Source of the DNA: Schauerella fraxinea
GTDB lineage: Bacteria; Pseudomonadota; Gammaproteobacteria; Burkholderiales; Burkholderiaceae_B
Direction: 5' to 3'
Length of the DNA: 64,000 bases
Assembly: GCA_030849945.1 (NCBI GenBank)
Contig: JAVDKK010000001.1
Span: 1,426,001 to 1,490,000 of the forward strand
Under the pieces are notes generated by a model. It searched no databases. It was not told the DNA's origin and saw only the letters and a program-made list of their open reading frames with translations. Both the position numbers and the translations under genes were made by a program. Positions 26,906-34,299 of the stretch are shown here, in pieces (position 1 is the first letter of the stretch; every line of letters begins with the position of its first letter).

Positions 26906-27403
26906 TTAAGTGGCCTCTTGCGCGCGGCGCTTGATGGCCTCGTGCTGCTTTTCCATTTCCTGCCGCAAGGCGCGCCGTTTTTCGGCCGCATCGTAGCGTT
27001 GGCGCTCTTCATGCGTGGCGAGTTCGAGCTGCGGCACGGGCGTGGGCATACCCAGTTCATCCACGGCCACCATCGTGAAATAGCAGCTATTGGTATGGCG
27101 TACCAGCTTCTGGCGGATATCCTCGGTCACCACCTTGATGCCGATCTCCATCGACGTGCGGCCGGTGTAGTTGACCGACGCCAAAAAGGTGACCAACTCG
27201 CCCACGTGAATGGGTTCGCGAAATACAACCTGATCGACCGACAAGGTGACGACATACTGGCCCGCGTAGCGGCTGGCACAGGCGTACGCCACTTGATCGA
27301 GGTACTTCAAAATGGTGCCGCCGTGAACATTGCCCGCAAAATTGGACATGTCTGGCGTCATCAGAATGGTCATCGACAACTGGTGGCTGAAGGCGTCGTC
27401 CAT
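26906..27403 (-). CDS. Acyl-CoA thioesterase, hotdog fold (YciA-like)
   Basis: This 165-residue single-hotdog acyl-CoA hydrolase contains the family core NFAGNVHGGTILKYLDQVAY with the catalytic-region Asp, and a C-terminal charged helix. It is expected to hydrolyse short- to medium-chain acyl-CoAs in the cytosol. ATG at 27403 is preferred; the open frame extends eight codons to a TTG at 27427 that overlaps the DUF1254 gene stop. The overlap or closeness suggests cotranscription with that gene. Confidence 0.88.
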   Translation of the reverse strand: MDDAFSHQLSMTILMTPDMSNFAGNVHGGTILKYLDQVAYACASRYAGQYVVTLSVDQVVFREPIHVGELVTFLASVNYTGRTSMEIGIKVVTEDIRQKLVRHTNSCYFTMVAVDELGMPTPVPQLELATHEERQRYDAAEKRRALRQEMEKQHEAIKRRAQEAT

Positions 27404-27423
27404 GGAGGTCTCTGTGAGTGGGG

Positions 27424-28863
27424 TCAATCAGCGCGCACGAGCGCGGGCGGGGTCCAGGCACCGTCGATCGCGGTTGCATCGGCGGTGAACAGGTGCAGGA
27501 TAACCGAGGTTGATCCGGTGGGTAGCCGCAGCCAGTTCGCGGTATCGCCGGCCGCGGGCGGTTCGCTTTGCAGCACCAGATCCAGCGAGCCGTCGGCGTT
27601 ATAGACGAGCGGACTGCGATCGGTCAGCAGCCGGGCGCGTGAACCGTCGATCGCGGTGCCATCGACGGCGGCGCTGCGCAATGACCAGCCCGACAATCCT
27701 GGCGGCAAGGCGTCGGCCTCGAACCGTAACGTGTACGCATGCGCACCGTCCAAGGGTTCGCCGGCGGCATCCAGCACGGCCACGGCGCGCCATTCGTCTT
27801 CGGCGCTGACGCCGTTCTCGCCCGACCAGGCCGCGCGGGCACGTGTCAGGTAATCGTTGCCGTACACGCCCTGTGTGGCGCTCGGCAAGCGCCAGCCGGC
27901 GAATACCGGGGTTGCCGTCGCCGGCTGCGCGAGCCGTGCCTGTGCGGCGGCGGCGCCCATGCGCAGTGCGCGTTGGGCGGTCGGTGTCAGGTCGTCCGGG
28001 CGCAGGCGTTGCCCGGGCTTGATCCCCAGCCGTGCCATACGGGCGATCAGCGGTTGATCAGTGGCGTGAGGCGCATGCCGGCGCAACAGATCGGCCACAT
28101 ACGCAAAAAATTCAGGCGGCGTCATGCGGGCGATTTGCTCGCGCGGCGTGGTCAGCATGTTGATGCCGGGATCGGCGCGCACGTGAACGGCTTGCCCGCT
28201 CGACTGCCATGCGCTCAAGGGCGTCATGGCAAAGGTGTTCTGCACCTCGAGCGCCTGCGCACTATCGCCGGAGCCGAAGGTTTGCACGCGCAGTCGCGCG
28301 CGCAAGTACGACGTGGTGGCGATGATCGTCGCCAGATTGCTGGGCAGTGTGCCAGCCCAGCCGGACGGCACGACGATCAGGTTGCGCGCCGCTGTACCGG
28401 TGGTTCGCTTGCCGAGTACGGCAATGACGTCGCCCCACATATCCGACAGCGTCAGCGTGTAGTCGCGCCCACGGGTATCCGGCAACGACAGCACGATGGG
28501 GCCGTCTTCCAGATCGAGCCAGGCACGCGAACGGGCCGCTTCGGTGGCCGACTGATCGCCGCCGGAAGCCGTATCGGCCGCACGGTGGATGAAACGATTG
28601 GCGGGGCCTCGGTCCGTGCTGCTGCCTACGTTGACGTTGGTGTCCTGCCGGCGGGTGAGATCCATCAGCACGAGCGGATACGCATACAAATACGTTTGCT
28701 CGGCGATGCGGGCATCGTCGCGTGCCGCGATGGCGGAAGGTGACAAACCGGCGGGGCCGGTCGCAGCCGGGGGTGCGGCCAGGGCCAATGGACCAGCCAA
28801 TGGACCAGCCAACGGACCAACGAAGCAAAGGGCAGCGAGGAAAACGTAACGAACCGGGCGCAT
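27424..28863 (-). CDS. Secreted DUF1254/DUF1214-domain protein
   Basis: This 479-residue exported protein has a signal peptide (MRPVRYVFLAALCFVGPLAG onward). An N-terminal DUF1254 region contains YLYAYPLVLMDLTRR, and a C-terminal DUF1214 region contains EPLDGAHAYTLRF. Proteins of this pair are widespread in Proteobacteria but have no firmly assigned function. ATG at 28863 is chosen because it places the signal peptide at the N-terminus; GGAG lies about 10 bases upstream. The signal peptide contains three Gly-Pro-Leu-Ala units encoded by a tandem 12-bp repeat. Confidence 0.85.
   Translation of the reverse strand: MRPVRYVFLAALCFVGPLAGPLAGPLALAAPPAATGPAGLSPSAIAARDDARIAEQTYLYAYPLVLMDLTRRQDTNVNVGSSTDRGPANRFIHRAADTASGGDQSATEAARSRAWLDLEDGPIVLSLPDTRGRDYTLTLSDMWGDVIAVLGKRTTGTAARNLIVVPSGWAGTLPSNLATIIATTSYLRARLRVQTFGSGDSAQALEVQNTFAMTPLSAWQSSGQAVHVRADPGINMLTTPREQIARMTPPEFFAYVADLLRRHAPHATDQPLIARMARLGIKPGQRLRPDDLTPTAQRALRMGAAAAQARLAQPATATPVFAGWRLPSATQGVYGNDYLTRARAAWSGENGVSAEDEWRAVAVLDAAGEPLDGAHAYTLRFEADALPPGLSGWSLRSAAVDGTAIDGSRARLLTDRSPLVYNADGSLDLVLQSEPPAAGDTANWLRLPTGSTSVILHLFTADATAIDGAWTPPALVRAD
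28785..28820. repeat. Three tandem 12-bp repeats inside a signal-peptide coding region
   Basis: CCAATGGACCAG occurs at 28785-28796 and 28797-28808, and with two changes at 28809-28820. On the minus strand it encodes repeated Gly-Pro-Leu-Ala in the hydrophobic core of the signal peptide. Copy number can change without a frameshift. Confidence 0.85.
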
Positions 28864-29056
28864 GCGCACAGTCTCCGGAACAAAACACGATCGGCCATCG
28901 TAGCGCCGCCTCCCCCCATTCAGCCGCACGAACAAAGGGGGAAGGGGGGCGCTATCGTCCGGATCGGACGGGGGCGACTACACTGGAGGCATCGCAATGC
29001 GCGGTGGCGCGTCACGCCGCTTGCCTCATCTGTTTCGTTTAACTGTTTTTAGTCTC

Positions 29057-29776
29057 ATGACCCTTACCGACTCCCTGGCCACCCGCGCCGCCGACATCCA
29101 GCGCCGCATGGCCGCCGCATGCGCGCGCGCCGGCCGCCCAAGCGATAGCGTCGCTTTGCTGCCTGTCAGCAAAACCTTCAGCGTGGACGATATCCGCGAG
29201 GCGATGGCGCTGGGCATGCACCGGTTCGGCGAAAACACGCTGCAGGAAATTCGCGACAAGGCGCAGGTGCTGACCGACGAGGCGATTCGATGGGTGGTGA
29301 TCGGCCATACGCAAACGAACAAGGCCCGCGACGTGGCCAAGTACGCCCACGAACTGCAGTCGCTGGACCGACTGTCGTTGGCCGACGCCTTGCATCGCAA
29401 GCTGGACGCGGCGGGCCGCACGTTGGACGTGCTCGTGCAGATCAAAACGTCGTCCGAACCCAGCAAACATGGATTGGCGCCGGAGGAGCTCGAAGACTTC
29501 CTGCGCACGATCACGCGCGACTTTCCCACGCTGCGCGTGCTGGGGTTGATGACCTTGGCCACGCATTCGGGCGACGCCGATGACGTGCGCGCATGCTTTC
29601 AGCTTTTGCGCGAATGCCGCGACCGCGCCCGTGCGGCCAACATCGCCGGACTCACGCTCGATCGCCTCTCAATGGGGATGAGCGACGATTTCGAAATGGC
29701 CATCGAGGAAGGGTCGACCGAAGTGCGGATCGGTACGGCGCTTTTCGGCAAACGGGATTACGGCACGCCAGCTTAA
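29057..29776 (+). CDS. yggS: YggS/PROSC-family pyridoxal-phosphate homeostasis protein
   Basis: This 239-residue single-domain PLP-binding barrel protein has the cofactor Lys in LLPVSKTF and the following HRFGENTLQEIRDKA block; TLDRLSMGMSDDFEMAIEEG is the typical C-terminal signature. Family members bind and buffer PLP and influence amino- and keto-acid balance, with no known catalysis. ATG at 29057 gives the standard length; a 20-codon extension upstream has no family similarity that I recognise. It is divergent from the DUF1254 gene across a 193-base gap in which I see no clear motif. Confidence 0.92.
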   Translation: MTLTDSLATRAADIQRRMAAACARAGRPSDSVALLPVSKTFSVDDIREAMALGMHRFGENTLQEIRDKAQVLTDEAIRWVVIGHTQTNKARDVAKYAHELQSLDRLSLADALHRKLDAAGRTLDVLVQIKTSSEPSKHGLAPEELEDFLRTITRDFPTLRVLGLMTLATHSGDADDVRACFQLLRECRDRARAANIAGLTLDRLSMGMSDDFEMAIEEGSTEVRIGTALFGKRDYGTPA

Positions 29777-29811
29777 GGCGGCCACACACACGACCGATTG
29801 CCGCGGCTCAA

Positions 29812-30711
29812 TCAACGCGGCTTGATCAACGGCTGCGCGGCAGCCAGCACCGCGTCGGTCAGTGCGTCCATTACGGGCGAGGGCATATGCCAGTGCTGCC
29901 AATAAAGCGGCACATCTTCCCAGGCGCGCTGCCGCAGCAGCACCAGCCGGCCCGCGTCCAGATGCGATTGGATCATCGGCAGCGGATTCATCGTCCACCC
30001 CAAACCAGCGAGCGTGGCCTGAACGAACAGATGCGTGGACGGCAGCCACCACATCGGCGGCTGCAGCGTTTGTGTGCGCGCGATGCGGGCGGCAAAGCGC
30101 GATTGCATCGCATCCTTGCGGTTGTAGACGAGCATGGGCGCACCGGCCAACGCACGGGCTGTGACGCCATTGGCAAAGTGCCGCTCGTGAAAGGCCGGAC
30201 TGCAGGTGGCGGCGTAGCGCATGCTGCCTAAAGCGTGCAGCCGGCATCCCTGGACCGGTTCGGCCAGCGTCGTCACCGCGCCCAGCACATGGCCACTACG
30301 CAGGAGCGCTGCCGTGTGATCCTGGTCTTCCGAATGCAAGTCGAGCGTGGCATGCGTGCGGGCGGCAAATCGCGTGGCGGCGTCGGCGAACCAGGTCTCG
30401 AGGCTGTCGTGATTGACGGCCACAGCCAAACTGGCCGGCCGTGCTTCGTCGTCCGCCAATCCCAGCCGTTGCAGCGCATCGTGCTCCAAAAGCGCGGTGC
30501 GTTGCGCCAGTTGCACCAGAGGTTGGCCGTCGTCGGTGGCCACCACCGGCGTCGTGCGCCGCACGAGCACCCGGCCCACCCGTGTTTCCAGCGCCTTGAT
30601 GCGTTGCGACACCGCCGATGGCGTCACATGCAGCACTGCCGCCGCTCGCTCGAAGCTGCCTTCGCGAACGACGGCGGCCAGGGCGCGCAACTGATCGTGG
30701 TCGATATTCAT
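29812..30711 (-). CDS. argP: LysR-family regulator ArgP/IciA
   Basis: This 299-residue protein has an N-terminal winged helix (LRALAAVVREGSFERAAAVL, then TPSAVSQRIKALE) and a periplasmic-binding-like effector domain. Its length, its opening MNIDHDQLRALAAV and its position divergent from a LysE/ArgO exporter identify it as ArgP, which activates argO in response to arginine and is antagonised by lysine. It probably also represses itself through the shared 133-base intergenic region. Confidence 0.92.
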   Translation of the reverse strand: MNIDHDQLRALAAVVREGSFERAAAVLHVTPSAVSQRIKALETRVGRVLVRRTTPVVATDDGQPLVQLAQRTALLEHDALQRLGLADDEARPASLAVAVNHDSLETWFADAATRFAARTHATLDLHSEDQDHTAALLRSGHVLGAVTTLAEPVQGCRLHALGSMRYAATCSPAFHERHFANGVTARALAGAPMLVYNRKDAMQSRFAARIARTQTLQPPMWWLPSTHLFVQATLAGLGWTMNPLPMIQSHLDAGRLVLLRQRAWEDVPLYWQHWHMPSPVMDALTDAVLAAAQPLIKPR

Positions 30712-30724
30712 AACGCTGATTTTG

Positions 30725-30745
30725 TGGATTAGTTTGGCTAATCCA
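30725..30745. promoter_or_regulatory. Inverted repeat in the argP-argO intergenic region, candidate ArgP operator
   Basis: An 8-bp perfect dyad TGGATTAG (30725-30732) and CTAATCCA (30738-30745) has a 5-base spacer, with a further GATTAG copy at about 30756-30761. It sits just upstream of argP and about 100 bases before argO. Spacing and position fit a LysR-type recognition site for divergent control. Confidence 0.65.
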
Positions 30746-30844
30746 GCTTGAGGAAGATTAGCTTCAGTTTATATCGTGTGGCCGTCAAAATGGCGTGCCT
30801 GCTGCTCTTGTCCGAGCGGCGCGACGCTGTTTCAGGATGCTGTT

Positions 30845-31483
30845 ATGTTCACCCTCACCACGTTTTCTCCCGCTTTCAACGCCTGGCTGGCTGGCGCGGC
30901 CACTGGCATGGGGCTGTTTGTGGTCGTCGGCGCGCAGAGTGCGTTCGTGCTGAAGCAAGGCGTGATGCGACTGCATATTTTGAGTGTGCTGGGGGTATGC
31001 GCACTGATCGACGCCATCGTCATTTTCGCCAGCGTGTGGGGTGTGCAACAGCTCACCGCTTGGGCGCCGGGGTTGACCCATATCGTCACGTGGGGCGGCG
31101 CCGCGTTCTTGCTTTGGTATGGGGCGCAATCCGGCATGCGCGCCTGGCGCGGTCAGGCGGGAACCACGGGCCATTTGCCGCAGGCCGTGCCATCGCGCCG
31201 GTCGGCAGTGCTGGGCGCCATGGCGTTCACGCTGCTCAATCCCCACTTCTGGCTCGACATGCTGCTGGTGGGGTCGCTCGCCCACAGCTTCGATGCTTTC
31301 CGGCTGGCGTTCGGGTTGGGTGCCTTGACCGCCAGCCTGATCTGGCTGGGGCTATTGGGGCTGGGCGCGCGCCTGATGGCACCGCTGTTTGCACGCCCCG
31401 CCGCGTGGCGGGTGCTCGACGGCGTGATTGCCGTAGTGATGGTGCTGATCGCGGCGCGGCTGATCGTAGCCGGGTTGGCCTGA
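30845..31483 (+). CDS. argO: LysE/ArgO-family amino-acid exporter
   Basis: This 212-residue inner-membrane protein has about six helices. The first carries GMGLFVVVGAQSAFVLKQGV, the LysE/ArgO signature, and NPHFWLD follows in the middle. It is predicted to export arginine and possibly lysine or canavanine. ATG at 30845 is preferred because AGGA lies about 8 bases upstream and it starts at the family N-terminus. Its stop codon directly abuts the convergent Anbu stop, with no bases between. Confidence 0.93.
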   Translation: MFTLTTFSPAFNAWLAGAATGMGLFVVVGAQSAFVLKQGVMRLHILSVLGVCALIDAIVIFASVWGVQQLTAWAPGLTHIVTWGGAAFLLWYGAQSGMRAWRGQAGTTGHLPQAVPSRRSAVLGAMAFTLLNPHFWLDMLLVGSLAHSFDAFRLAFGLGALTASLIWLGLLGLGARLMAPLFARPAAWRVLDGVIAVVMVLIAARLIVAGLA

Positions 31484-32350
31484 TCAGCCCGCTTGCAGCG
31501 GATCCGTCGGGCCTTGCGCAAAGGCTTGCGGCTGCGCAAACTCGCGTGGCGAACTGCCTGACGGCGACACGCGCACCGGTTGATGCACGCGATCCGGCGG
31601 TACCAACGTTTTCGGTGCAGCCGGGTTGCTCCAGATCGGATCCGGAATTTCGGTAAACACCTGCTTCAGACGCTCGCCCCATTCGGTGCGGATCATGTGG
31701 AAGTAGGCGTTGTTTTCATCGATATTGGCGAAGTGCGACACGCGCAGTGCGCCGTCTTCATACACCAGCAGGTCCAGTGGCAATCCAACCGAAATGTTGG
31801 ATTTGAGCGTGGAGTCCATCGAGATCAGCGCGCATTTCGCAGCCTCGTCGAGCGACGTCTCTGCGCTCAGCACGCGGTCGAGAATCGGTTTGCCGTACTT
31901 GGCCTCGCCGATCTGGAAATACAGGCAGTTGTCGTGGGCTTCGATGAAGTTGCCGGCGGCATACACCTGGAAAAGCCGGCAGCGTTCGCCCGCGATCTGG
32001 CCGCCCACGATCAACGACACATTGAAGTCCACGCCCTGATCATGCAAGGCCTGGCCGTCGCGTTGATGCACCGTGCGAATCGCCTCGCCCACAGTGCGCG
32101 CGACCTGATACATGGTGCGCGCGTTCCAGATCGAGTCGGGGCTGGTTTCGTCGTGTTCGCCCAATACGCTCAGCACGGCCTGACTGACCGCGAGATTGCC
32201 CGACGTCATGATGACGATCACACGGTCGCCGGGACGTTCGAACACATTGAGTTTACGGAACACGCCAATCTGATCGACCCCCGCGTTGGTGCGGGAATCG
32301 GATAGAAAGACGAGCCCCGCATCGAGGCGGGCGGCAATGCAGTAAGTCAT
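31484..32350 (-). CDS. Anbu, proteasome-type (HslV-like) protease
   Basis: This 288-residue Ntn-hydrolase starts MTYCIAARLDAGLVFLSDSR; removal of Met would expose Thr2 as the nucleophile. TNAGVDQIGVFRKLNVFE and VIVIMTSGNLAVSQA are hallmarks of Anbu (ancestral beta subunit). A Pro/Gln-rich tail of about 45 residues follows the catalytic domain and makes it longer than the roughly 245 residues usual for the family. Start ATG at 32350; the frame is open 150 codons upstream, but the N-terminal Thr fixes the start. It is the last gene of the ATP-grasp/alpha-E/transglutaminase operon. Its substrates are unknown. Confidence 0.92.
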   Translation of the reverse strand: MTYCIAARLDAGLVFLSDSRTNAGVDQIGVFRKLNVFERPGDRVIVIMTSGNLAVSQAVLSVLGEHDETSPDSIWNARTMYQVARTVGEAIRTVHQRDGQALHDQGVDFNVSLIVGGQIAGERCRLFQVYAAGNFIEAHDNCLYFQIGEAKYGKPILDRVLSAETSLDEAAKCALISMDSTLKSNISVGLPLDLLVYEDGALRVSHFANIDENNAYFHMIRTEWGERLKQVFTEIPDPIWSNPAAPKTLVPPDRVHQPVRVSPSGSSPREFAQPQAFAQGPTDPLQAG

Positions 32351-32433
32351 GGATGTACAGTCGGAAACAACTGAGTGGAGTGTACTCAAACCCCGCCGGA
32401 ATTGCTGCAAGGGCAACGACCCGGCGGCCGTTC

Positions 32434-33294
32434 CTAGACCTGCGATTGCGATTGGCTCTGCCCGAATCCTGAGTGTTGGCTCTGGTGCTGGCTCTGCGAT
32501 GGACCCGAATCGACCTGCACATCGACCATCATCGACTCCTCGCCACCGCCGATCCGGACCCCCCGCACGGGGGACGCCGAGTCGTAATCGCGCGCCACGG
32601 CCAAGCGGCAATGGCAGTCGGAGGCGAACTGATGATTGGTGACGTCGATACTTACCCAACCGTGGTTTTGTAGCCACACATCCACCCAAGCGTGCGTTGC
32701 CGCATGCTCGTTGGGTGTGTACAGATAGCCGCTCACATAACGCGCCGGCAGCCCCAGGCCATGCACGCACGCCAGAAACAGATGCGAATGGTCTTGGCAC
32801 ACCCCGTGGCCCATTTCGAGCACCTGCGGCGCTGCGGTGGTCACATCGGTGATGCCCGGCACGTACGCCACGCGCTCATGAATGGCGCCTGCCAAGGCCA
32901 GGCCGTCGCCCGGCGTCTTCAGCCCGCGCGGCAAGGCGTCGGCGGTAAACGCGCGGATGGTCTCGTCGCTTTGGGTCAGTGGCGTCGGTACGCAGAAGGC
33001 TTCGACGGGCAGCCGGCTATCTTCGCCGGTGACCACGCCATCGTGCAGCGGCTGCACATCGACCTGGCCGGTCACGCGCAATTCGATCTCGCGATGCGCG
33101 CCGTTGAGCGTCAAGACATGCGTAACGTTGCCGTAGGCATCGGCTTGCTGCGTGAGCTCGCCGGGTGCGTCGATATGCCAGCGCAGGGCATGTTGGTGGT
33201 TATCCTGGCGCGGCGTGAGGCGCAGCGTCTGAATGCTGTAGGTGATCGGCGCGCTATAGCGATAGCGCGTGACGTGCCGGATGATGTGTCTCAC
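32434..33294 (-). CDS. Transglutaminase-like cysteine peptidase-fold protein
   Basis: This 286-residue protein has an N-terminal beta domain (MRHIIRHVTRYRYSAPITYS) and a transglutaminase-like domain. The visible triad is Cys in GHGVCQDHSH, His in ATHAWVDVW and a following Asp in SIDVTNHQF. The last 25 residues are a Gln/Ser/His-rich low-complexity tail. There is no signal peptide. It could hydrolyse or form amide bonds on the product of the ATP-grasp enzyme in the same operon. It lies 83 bases before Anbu and 31 bases after the alpha-E gene. Confidence 0.92.
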   Translation of the reverse strand: MRHIIRHVTRYRYSAPITYSIQTLRLTPRQDNHQHALRWHIDAPGELTQQADAYGNVTHVLTLNGAHREIELRVTGQVDVQPLHDGVVTGEDSRLPVEAFCVPTPLTQSDETIRAFTADALPRGLKTPGDGLALAGAIHERVAYVPGITDVTTAAPQVLEMGHGVCQDHSHLFLACVHGLGLPARYVSGYLYTPNEHAATHAWVDVWLQNHGWVSIDVTNHQFASDCHCRLAVARDYDSASPVRGVRIGGGEESMMVDVQVDSGPSQSQHQSQHSGFGQSQSQSQV

Positions 33295-33325
33295 GTCGAG
33301 TCTCCGTATCGTTGTTGGGGCGCGG

Positions 33326-34297
33326 TCATGCGGACAGCGGTACCAGGAAGTCCTGGCTGACGCGGTTGCCGAGATCGTTGATCTGTTCGAGAAAACGATC
33401 GAGAAAATCGTGCAGGCCGTCTTTCAGGATGTCTTCGATGCGGGCGTATTCGAGTTCGGCGCACAACATGCCCGCGCGGCGCTGTGTTTCCTTCGAACGC
33501 GCATTGGATACGAGCGCCAGATCGTCTGCCACGGCCTTGACCGAAGCCAGGAGCGAGCGGGGCATATCGCCGCGCAAAATGAGCAGCTCCGCCACGCGAT
33601 CGGCACTGATGACGTCGCGATATACCTTGCGGTAGATCTCCATGCCCGACACCGATCCCAGGATTGCGGACCAACGGTAGAACTCGGTATGCGGCGATTG
33701 GTACCGGCCGGGATCGGCCAACTGTGCCGCAGCGTAGTCGGCCTTCTCGTGAAACTTCACGTCAAGCAAGCGGGCGGTGTTATCCGCGCGCTCGAGATGC
33801 GTGCCGATGCGTTGAAAATGCAGCGATTCATCGGCCAGCATGGTGCCCACCGTGACGCCACGGGCGATCTGCGAGCGAAACACTACCCACTCGAAGAAGT
33901 CGCCCGGATAGGTCTCGGGGAGTTTGTTGTTCAGATGCTTTTGCAGCTCCAGCCACGTGCCGTTATGGGTTTCCCATAATTCGGTGGTGAGGCTGCCGCG
34001 CACAGCGCGCGCGTTTTCGCGCGCCGATCGCAGGCACGAGAAAATCGATGACGGATTGGCCGCGTCACGCACCATGAAGTGGATGACCGCTTCGGGGGTG
34101 AGGCGTTCGTGCTCCTGATCGAACGCGCTCTCGAGTTCGGAGATACGCAGCACGGCGCGCCACGATGCTTCTTGTGCGGCGGCGTCCTGCGGCAGGAGCG
34201 ACATGCGCAGATTGACGTCCAGCATGCGGGCCGTATTTTCGGCGCGCTCGAGATAGCGGCACATCCAGAAGAGGTTGTCGGCAGTTCGGCTCAGCAT
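33326..34297 (-). CDS. Alpha-E domain protein
   Basis: This 323-residue all-alpha protein is of the alpha-E family (COG2307), starting MLSRTADNLFWMCRYLERAE; a second copy-like stretch, RIGTHLERADNTARLLDVKF, occurs near 170-190. It always travels with ATP-grasp partners, and its biochemical role is unknown. ATG at 34297 lies 2 bases after the ATP-grasp stop. A 130-codon upstream extension overlaps that gene and is not real. It probably acts as an obligate subunit of the ATP-grasp enzyme. Confidence 0.92.
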   Translation of the reverse strand: MLSRTADNLFWMCRYLERAENTARMLDVNLRMSLLPQDAAAQEASWRAVLRISELESAFDQEHERLTPEAVIHFMVRDAANPSSIFSCLRSARENARAVRGSLTTELWETHNGTWLELQKHLNNKLPETYPGDFFEWVVFRSQIARGVTVGTMLADESLHFQRIGTHLERADNTARLLDVKFHEKADYAAAQLADPGRYQSPHTEFYRWSAILGSVSGMEIYRKVYRDVISADRVAELLILRGDMPRSLLASVKAVADDLALVSNARSKETQRRAGMLCAELEYARIEDILKDGLHDFLDRFLEQINDLGNRVSQDFLVPLSA

Positions 34298-34299
34298 CG

